From an uncultured Microcoleaceae cyanobacterium (GTDB taxonomy: Bacteria > Cyanobacteriota > Cyanobacteriia > Cyanobacteriales > Microcoleaceae): DNA of 6,974 nt. The notes beneath the pieces are model-generated. The model ran no database searches, was not told the DNA's origin, and saw nothing but the letters and a program-made list of their open reading frames with translations. The DNA lies in the NCBI GenBank assembly GCA_938083405.1, contig CALKCV010000045.1, positions 1-6,974 on the forward strand. The letters run 5' to 3'. Shown in pieces: positions 1-3,751 of this stretch; position 1 is the stretch's first letter, and the number at the start of each line of letters is the position of its first letter. The position numbers and the translations under genes are program-made.

Positions 1-114
1 TTAATAATTAATAATTAATTATTATTGGACTCCCGTCGTCTGGGTGGCTTCTAGGCGTTAATACAGGCACCGTCCGCGAAAAAATTTTTGGCCGGCCCCG
101 ATTACTTATATGCC
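1..114 (+). repeat. Compound repeat, copy 1 (AT heptamer run + conserved body)
   Basis: The unit begins with a period-7 run (TTAATAA units, about 1-24). A body follows that starts TTGGACTCCCGTCG at 25 and ends TTATATGCC at 114. The body matches copy 2 without gaps over 25-90 versus 895-960 (57 of 66 identical by hand count), including a 24-bp perfectly shared block. After that, copy 1 lacks about 10 bp found in copy 2, and the last 21 bp (94-114) match at 19 of 21. It contains the A/T palindrome AAAAATTTTT. No open frame or transposase is visible. It may be cut at the left by the window edge. I do not recognise the family; it could be a small non-autonomous element or a structured RNA. Confidence 0.85.
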
Positions 115-403
115 TATAGGAATCCTCCGCAGGGTGGTGTCAAAAACGCGAACGAATTGCTATAGCTTTTGGGAGCAAGTCTGCCCTCGTGCTTCTGGTC
201 TCTTTTTTCTTCGGAGTTGTTTGATTAATACAATTTTTCTGTTTTGCCAAGTCTCTTCGCAGAATCTTTACAATCAATCCTAATATATTAAATAAGAATA
301 AAAAATGGTTAAATGGTCCAATTAGTGTTGGCAATAGAAGTTTTTAAGGGTAAACTAGATTCATAGTCATAAGAACAGCACTAACCGGAGAAATGGTGAA
401 ATT
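115..403. other. Intergenic region upstream of the Mo-nitro_C gene
   Basis: This is AT-rich non-coding sequence between the first compound repeat and the gene at 404. The only thing I can support in it is a candidate promoter near its right end. A possible 64-codon frame on the minus strand has a TTG start, no family resemblance and low-complexity composition, so I do not regard it as a gene. Confidence 0.6.
328..356 (+). promoter_or_regulatory. Candidate sigma70-type promoter for the Mo-nitro_C gene
   Basis: TTGGCA at 328-333 (5 of 6 to TTGACA) lies exactly 17 bp before TAAACT at 351-356 (4 of 6 to TATAAT). Initiation would fall near 363, leaving a leader of about 40 nt before the ATG at 404. 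This rests on consensus matching alone, in AT-rich sequence where chance matches occur. Confidence 0.35.
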
Positions 404-718
404 ATGGAAAACATAACTAATATTTATCCTAAAATTTCTGAGCTACCTCAAACTATTTTAAATGGATTGTTGCAGCCAATTCGCGAATACGTCGATAAGA
501 TAGAAGTGGGCGATCGCGAACAAGCTAGGTGGCTTTGTGAATTAATACCCGCCCAATGTCCTTTCGAGCGCGACGTGACTTTATTCGGACACAAATTGTT
601 CCACATTCCCCCAATGTGCAAGATCAATCCTCTATATTACGAGCTCGTCGGTTTGCGCTTTAGGGCTCTGAGTTTTCTCGCAGATGAGTGCGGGGAAGAC
701 ATAACGGCTTATTGCTGA
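404..718 (+). CDS. Mo-nitro_C ("Mo-dependent nitrogenase C-terminal") family protein
   Basis: This 104-residue protein resembles a small, largely cyanobacterial family known by the misleading label 'Mo-dependent nitrogenase, C-terminal'. Recognisable blocks are LIPAQCPFERD (47-57), HIPPMCKINPLY (67-78) and GLRFRALSFLADECGED (83-99). It carries five cysteines (45, 52, 72, 96, 104), mostly in the conserved blocks, which would suit metal or Fe-S binding; that is inference. There is no signal peptide or membrane segment, so it is probably cytosolic. The ATG at 404 follows a GGAG at 387-390 with a long 13-nt gap, and nearby ATG/GTG codons are out of frame. It stands alone, flanked by two copies of the compound repeat. 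As I recall, the family also occurs in cyanobacteria without nitrogenase, so its presence does not prove nitrogen fixation. The biochemical role is unknown. I recognised the family from memory of its motifs. Confidence 0.85.
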   Translation: MENITNIYPKISELPQTILNGLLQPIREYVDKIEVGDREQARWLCELIPAQCPFERDVTLFGHKLFHIPPMCKINPLYYELVGLRFRALSFLADECGEDITAYC

Positions 719-1055
719 GGGCGATCGCCGGGACGCGGCACACCAAACACATATCGCAGTTGCTCTGGTGGGTGGAAGGTAAGTAAATACTCGTAATTTG
801 GGCTCTTGCAAAGAAGAAAAACAAACTAACCTTCCCTCAAGGCAGCCTGCATCTCATCAGTAATTAATAATTAATAATTAATAATTAATAATTGTTGGAC
901 TCCCGTCGTCTGGGTGGCGCTAAATCGTTAATACAGGCCCCGTACGCAAAAAAATTTTTGTTTAATGTCCGCAGGCCCCGACTACTTATTTGCCAAAAGG
1001 CAGATTATGTCAACTAACAACTTAACAAGGTTCTAACTAACAAAAAGCGATCTCG
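719..1055. other. Intergenic region holding compound repeat copy 2
   Basis: This gap of 337 bp has no credible gene. It opens with a HIP1 octamer (721-728) right after the upstream stop codon. A weak 7-bp inverted pair (GGAAGGT 774-780 / ACCTTCC 829-835) encloses 48 nt and lacks a T-run, so I do not call it a terminator. The second compound repeat fills 861-994. Between it and the next ATG lie two adjacent CAACTNA heptamers (1009-1022). I see no clear promoter. Confidence 0.6.
861..994 (+). repeat. Compound repeat, copy 2 (AT heptamer run + conserved body)
   Basis: A TTAATAA-type period-7 run (861-893, about four units) leads directly into the same body as copy 1, in the same orientation. 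The body starts TTGGACTCCCGTCG at 895 and ends TTATTTGCC at 994. The heptamer-to-body junction is at the same place in both copies, so I treat the two parts as one compound element. Relative to copy 1 it carries about 10 extra bp near 961-973. It ends 61 bp before the ATG at 1056, so it could lie in that gene's promoter or leader; that is not shown by the sequence. Confidence 0.85.
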
Positions 1056-1559
1056 ATGAGCCAACAGCTTTTAGTTAATATCAGAGAAGCTTTTTTCAAC
1101 GCCCCCGGTTTTTGGCAAGGTAGCTTATCTCCAAAATCGGGAAATTGGTGTAAATTCGTAGAAAGTATAGATAAAACCAGAACGGACGGCTATTCCATAG
1201 ACGGTCCTTTCGTCAGCCAAATAGACGAACTAGCCCAACAGCGATCGGGCATTTATCTCCACTGCGAAAAAAAGGGGCGCAAGCGCAAAGCTTCGGAACG
1301 ACTTTATACATTATTTGAATTAGAAGCCCATGGCGAGGTTCGAGTTATTAACGAGCTCAAAACCGCTAGCAAAGATTGGGCGGTTTTGTTGTGGCCGGAA
1401 ATAGAAGCCTATTTTGCCAGACAAAGCGACTCCGTGGAAGTTCGCCGCCAGCAATTACTCGCCCAGATACAATCCTTAGAATTTGAGTTAAATCAACGCA
1501 GGGCCGAACTGGCAGCTTTGGACTTCGATCTGGAATGGGGCGATCGCCAGCGTTCGTAG
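1056..1559 (+). CDS. Unrecognised protein with basic patch and coiled-coil tail
   Basis: I do not recognise this 167-residue protein. It is hydrophilic, with no signal peptide or membrane segment, so it is probably cytosolic. Residues 1-120 look like a compact mixed domain rich in aromatic residues (for example APGFWQGSL 16-24 and WAVLLWPEIEAYF 108-120). A strongly basic patch, KKGRKRK, sits at 72-78 and might contact nucleic acid (speculative). Residues 124-160 show heptad-like leucine spacing typical of a coiled coil, suggesting oligomerisation. The ATG at 1056 lacks a good ribosome binding site; only AGCGAT-type sequence precedes it. The 3' end is unusual: a HIP1 octamer encodes part of GDRQ, and the TAG stop (1557-1559) lies inside the left arm of a long hairpin repeat. 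The length and composition support a real gene. Confidence 0.72.
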   Translation: MSQQLLVNIREAFFNAPGFWQGSLSPKSGNWCKFVESIDKTRTDGYSIDGPFVSQIDELAQQRSGIYLHCEKKGRKRKASERLYTLFELEAHGEVRVINELKTASKDWAVLLWPEIEAYFARQSDSVEVRRQQLLAQIQSLEFELNQRRAELAALDFDLEWGDRQRS

Positions 1560-1607
1560 TAATCGCTTTAGCGATTCATAGATATCAATCGCTAAAGCGA
1601 TTACTAC
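1556..1607. repeat. Hairpin repeat, copy A (perfect 21-bp stem, 10-nt loop)
   Basis: The arms at 1556-1576 and 1587-1607 are exact reverse complements around the loop CATAGATATC. Each arm also contains a smaller palindrome (AATCGCT-TT-AGCGATT), so the DNA could fold as one long stem or two short ones. The stem is identical to that at 3077-3128, but the loop differs. Its left arm includes the stop codon of the upstream gene. No T-run follows, so it is not a classic intrinsic terminator, though it could protect the mRNA 3' end. Confidence 0.9.
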
Positions 1608-1858
1608 AAGGAAGCCAGATCGAAGTTTACCAACAATTCGAGGCTAGATGCGCTACTATAAATGGTATTTTTTTTTGGCCAAGGTATTGCAATAGGGAAA
1701 AAAGCCGACCATTACCTTAATAGCTCCGCAGAAACCCGGTTTCTCCATCGGCTCTCTAGCCGGAGAATTGGCCATCTATCTCGGGAAAGGAATTATTAAA
1801 ATATTGCGAAAGAATCCTTGGCCTCTTCAGTTTCTCGTGCTAATGTCAAAATCGATAA

Positions 1859-1878
1859 GTTGTTCTACTCAGAGCAAC
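1859..1878 (+). promoter_or_regulatory. Small hairpin in the gap1 leader
   Basis: GTTGTTCT (1859-1866) pairs with AGAGCAAC (1871-1878) around a four-base loop ACTC, giving eight pairs with one G-U. It ends 15 nt before the ribosome binding site of gap1. It might be a leader stem or an operator half-site pair. No function can be assigned from sequence alone, and a hairpin of this size could arise by chance. Confidence 0.35.
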
Positions 1879-1893
1879 AGAGGTAGTTTATAA

Positions 1894-1899
1894 GAGGAG
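1894..1899 (+). promoter_or_regulatory. Strong ribosome binding site of gap1
   Basis: GAGGAG lies nine bases before the ATG at 1909. It is the clearest Shine-Dalgarno in the window at a usable distance and fixes the gap1 start, consistent with high expression. Confidence 0.75.
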
Positions 1900-1908
1900 T
1901 TCTAATCT

Positions 1909-2937
1909 ATGGTATTAAAAGTAGGCATCAACGGCTTCGGCCGCATCGGCCGTCTAGTATTGCGGGCAGGGATCCTCCACCCCGAAGAAATAGAATTCGT
2001 CGGCATCAACGATCTAGTCCCACCAGCAAACTTAGCCTATTTATTAAAATACGATTCGACCCACGGTCGGTTTAACGGCCAGGTCGAGTCCAACGATGAA
2101 GGAATTATAGTCAATGGGAAATTGATTCCCTGTACGGCAGTCAAAAATCCTGCCGAATTGCCCTGGAAAGATCGAGGGGCAGATTATGTAGTGGAGTCAA
2201 CGGGGCTATTTACCACCTTCGATGGGGCCTCGAATCACCAGACAGCAGGAGCAAAGCGGGTCATTATTTCCGCCCCCACGAAAGACCCCGATAAAGTCAA
2301 AACTCTGTTAATGGGAGTCAATCACGAACAGTACGATCCCGAGCAAGATCTTGTAGTGTCTAACGCCAGTTGTACCACTAACTGTCTCGCTCCTATTGCT
2401 AAAGTAATTGACGATAATTTCGGTCTGGCAGAAGGTCTGATGACCACGGTTCACGCCATGACTGCCACTCAACCGACGGTGGACGGTCCCAGTAAGAAGG
2501 ATTTGCGCGGCGGTCGCGGGGCGCCTCAGAATATTATACCTGCTTCCACCGGTGCTGCGAAAGCTGTGGGTTTGGTCTTGCCCCAGCTAAAAGGTAAGCT
2601 AACTGGCATGGCTTTGCGAGTGCCGACTCCCGACGTGTCTGTGGTAGATTTAACTTTCAAAAGCGATAAGTCAACCAGTTATAAGGAGATTTGCGAGGCG
2701 ATGAAGGCTGCCTCCGAAGGACCGATGCAGGGGATTTTGGGCTATACGGAAGACCCGGTGGTTTCGACAGACTTTACCAGCGACAATCGTTCGAGTATTT
2801 TTGATGCTGGTGCGGGGATGGAGCTTAATTCTAATTTCTTCAAGGTGGTTTCTTGGTACGATAACGAGTGGGGTTATTCTTACCGGGTGATTGACTTGAT
2901 GCTGTACATGGCTGCGAAAGATGGCATATTGAAGTAA
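1909..2937 (+). CDS. gap1: Glyceraldehyde-3-phosphate dehydrogenase, NAD-type (Gap1)
   Basis: This cytosolic enzyme oxidises and phosphorylates glyceraldehyde 3-phosphate to 1,3-bisphosphoglycerate using NAD+, and normally works as a tetramer. The 342 residues are full length. The nucleotide-binding loop INGFGRIGR is at 7-15. Catalytic Cys155 lies in SNASCTTNCLAP (151-162) and catalytic His182 in TTVHAMT. The C-terminal WYDNEWGYS is at 316-324. Asp35 at the end of the second strand (GINDL) and Pro194 in VDGPS match NAD-preferring enzymes; the Calvin-cycle Gap2 form has a different sequence at the latter site. In Synechocystis, Gap1 serves glycolytic sugar breakdown and Gap2 serves photosynthetic carbon fixation. 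By similarity this is the glycolytic paralogue, so a separate gap2 is expected elsewhere. It appears monocistronic, with gaps of roughly 350 bp upstream and 270 bp downstream, and is bracketed by two identical-stem hairpin repeats. Confidence 0.97.
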   Translation: MVLKVGINGFGRIGRLVLRAGILHPEEIEFVGINDLVPPANLAYLLKYDSTHGRFNGQVESNDEGIIVNGKLIPCTAVKNPAELPWKDRGADYVVESTGLFTTFDGASNHQTAGAKRVIISAPTKDPDKVKTLLMGVNHEQYDPEQDLVVSNASCTTNCLAPIAKVIDDNFGLAEGLMTTVHAMTATQPTVDGPSKKDLRGGRGAPQNIIPASTGAAKAVGLVLPQLKGKLTGMALRVPTPDVSVVDLTFKSDKSTSYKEICEAMKAASEGPMQGILGYTEDPVVSTDFTSDNRSSIFDAGAGMELNSNFFKVVSWYDNEWGYSYRVIDLMLYMAAKDGILK

Positions 2938-2962
2938 TAGTAAAGATGCTCGTAGTAGCCCG

Positions 2963-3069
2963 TCTAGGCTAAAATTGTGAGTAATATTTTTGTCTCTTGG
3001 TGCAACTAACAACTGACAACTGACAACTAACTTTAGCGTTAATATTTTTACCCACAATTTTAGGCTAGA
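2963..3069. repeat. Separated inverted repeat downstream of gap1
   Basis: The arms 2963-2979 and 3053-3069 are inverted copies (16 of 17 complementary; core CACAATTTTAG). They are separated by 73 nt that contain the CAACTRA array and a repeated TAATATTTTT. Short direct matches (AGATGC..TAGTAG) lie just outside both arms. This could be a decayed small element or a large stem-loop at the gap1 mRNA 3' end. No clear terminator T-run follows the right arm. Confidence 0.65.
3003..3030 (+). repeat. Heptamer tandem repeat (CAACTRA x4)
   Basis: Four contiguous 7-bp units are present: CAACTAA, CAACTGA, CAACTGA, CAACTAA. This matches the style of short tandemly repeated repetitive (STRR) heptamers known from filamentous cyanobacteria. 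Two similar units occur at 1009-1022. It sits between the arms of the inverted repeat behind gap1. Confidence 0.85.
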
Positions 3070-3076
3070 TGCCCTA

Positions 3077-3128
3077 GTAGTAATCGCTTTAGCGATTCTT
3101 CTTTATAAATCGCTAAAGCGATTACTAC
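3077..3128. repeat. Hairpin repeat, copy B (perfect 21-bp stem, 10-nt loop)
   Basis: The arms 3077-3097 and 3108-3128 are exact reverse complements and identical in sequence to the stem at 1556-1607. The loop CTTCTTTATA has the same 10-nt length but a different sequence. The two copies bracket gap1. Here the element is fully intergenic, which shows that the stop-codon overlap of copy A is not a requirement of the element. Confidence 0.9.
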
Positions 3129-3152
3129 GAACTCGATATTGCGATCTACTTA

Positions 3153-3166
3153 GGCGCGATCGCGCC
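3153..3166. repeat. Extended HIP1 palindrome
   Basis: GGCGCGATCGCGCC is a 14-bp perfect palindrome centred on a HIP1 octamer (3156-3163). HIP1 is heavily over-represented in many cyanobacterial genomes. Its position, about 45 bp before the DUF1823 gene, is noted, but no regulatory role is implied. Confidence 0.7.
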
Positions 3167-3210
3167 CCTCTATCTTTTGTTTGTTTGAGAATAGGAGCTT
3201 TTAATGCCGT

Positions 3211-3579
3211 ATGATGTCCGAATTACCGCCTTTGTCTGCTGAAACTATTTGGGCTATTATTAACGAAGAGATCGAGGATGCCGCTGTTAACCAGATGGTT
3301 TGGTATTATCTGGGTTATCGCTACAATGCCGATAATAACAAATGGGACTCTTCTTCCGTCGATGCCCAGTGGCGCGATGAATATCCCGAACCTCCTGACT
3401 TTATCGAAAACCGTCCGCCCACAGTTAAATTAACTCGTTCTATTCCGAAAGAGAATAAGCAATTGTTGAAAGAAAAGCTAGGTTTTAAGGGCTATAAAAT
3501 TGGCGAATTTGGTCCGAGGCAGACTCGCCGCGCTACTATGGCTAACTGGCTTTTGAGTTATATGGAGACTAACAATTAG
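3211..3579 (+). CDS. DUF1823 family protein
   Basis: This 122-residue protein belongs by recognition to a small family conserved across cyanobacteria, with no established function that I know of. Diagnostic stretches include VNQMVWYYLGYRY (26-38), WRDEYPEPPDFI (54-65), RPPTVKLTRSIP (68-79) and the very conserved GFKGYKIGEFGPRQTRRA (91-108). It is soluble, with no membrane segment or signal peptide. The strongly basic, invariant-looking C-terminal half suggests a binding surface (inference). The start is ambiguous: ATG codons at 3211 and 3214 are both in frame. The AGGAG at 3193-3197 is ideally placed for a different, out-of-frame ATG at 3204, leaving a 13-nt gap to the ATG at 3211. It converges on the phosphatase gene and seems to be transcribed alone. 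Confidence 0.85.
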   Translation: MMSELPPLSAETIWAIINEEIEDAAVNQMVWYYLGYRYNADNNKWDSSSVDAQWRDEYPEPPDFIENRPPTVKLTRSIPKENKQLLKEKLGFKGYKIGEFGPRQTRRATMANWLLSYMETNN

Positions 3580-3610
3580 AAACCTTACGAAACCCAGTTT
3601 TTATTAATAA

Positions 3611-3700
3611 CAATACCTTCGCCATTTTTTTGTAGGTTGGGTGGAGCGTAGCGTAACCCAACCTACAAAATCGCTATTTTTTATTTTGGCGAAGTTATTG
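3611..3700. repeat. Nested inverted repeat in the convergent gap
   Basis: The outer arms 3611-3624 and 3687-3700 are complementary at 13 of 14 positions (CAATAnCTTCGCCA), with weaker similarity extending outwards to about 3590 and 3719. Inside lies a perfect 15-bp stem (3628-3642 / 3656-3670) with a 13-nt loop GGAGCGTAGCGTA. The inner unit GTAGGTTGGGT...ACCCAACCTAC is a dispersed repeat type I recall from many cyanobacterial genomes. The whole could be a MITE-like element or a palindromic repeat inserted into an older inverted repeat. Confidence 0.8.
3628..3690 (+). terminator. Possible terminator after the DUF1823 gene
   Basis: The perfect 15-bp stem is followed, after a few bases, by a T-rich stretch (TATTTTTTATTTT, 3675-3687) on the plus strand. 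That fits rho-independent termination of the upstream plus-strand gene, but the T-run does not directly abut the stem. On the minus strand no T-run follows the stem, so it would not terminate the phosphatase gene the same way. Confidence 0.4.
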
Positions 3701-3751
3701 TAATAATAAATCTGGTTTTTTATGGTGTTATTTTTCAGTAGATAAATTCCC

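Larger units (their letters stand above)
1608..1908. other. Intergenic region upstream of gap1
   Basis: This stretch has no credible gene. A 61-codon frame starting at 1535 runs through the hairpin and looks accidental. It contains a 7+1+7 near-palindrome AGAAACCCGGTTTCT (1730-1744). A second hairpin overlaps its end (TCTC 1742-1745 / GAGA 1763-1766 outside CGGCT 1749-1753 / AGCCG 1758-1762). A leader hairpin lies close to the gap1 start. A possible extended -10 (TGCTAATGT, 1838-1846) is too weak to call as a promoter. Confidence 0.55.

Noticed and set aside
140..334. 64-codon minus-strand frame left of the Mo-nitro_C gene
   Set aside because: It starts with TTG, has low-complexity composition, no ribosome binding site and no family resemblance, and it lies across the candidate promoter of the real gene.
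404..718. Evidence for nitrogen fixation from the Mo-nitro_C gene
   Set aside because: Only the family name suggests it. No nif gene is present in the window and the protein is not a nitrogenase catalytic subunit.
861..893. Heptamer arrays as a CRISPR array
   Set aside because: Units are 7 bp and contiguous, with no spacers and no cas genes nearby.
1556..1607. Hairpin as an intrinsic terminator of the gene at 1056
   Set aside because: The stem is strong, but AAGGAAGCC follows on the plus strand rather than a T-run.
1535..1720. 61-codon plus-strand frame
   Set aside because: It overlaps the end of a better gene and reads straight through the hairpin repeat. Nothing supports translation.
2671..3057. 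128-codon minus-strand frame
   Set aside because: It is mostly antisense to the conserved 3' half of gap1 and is a codon-bias shadow.
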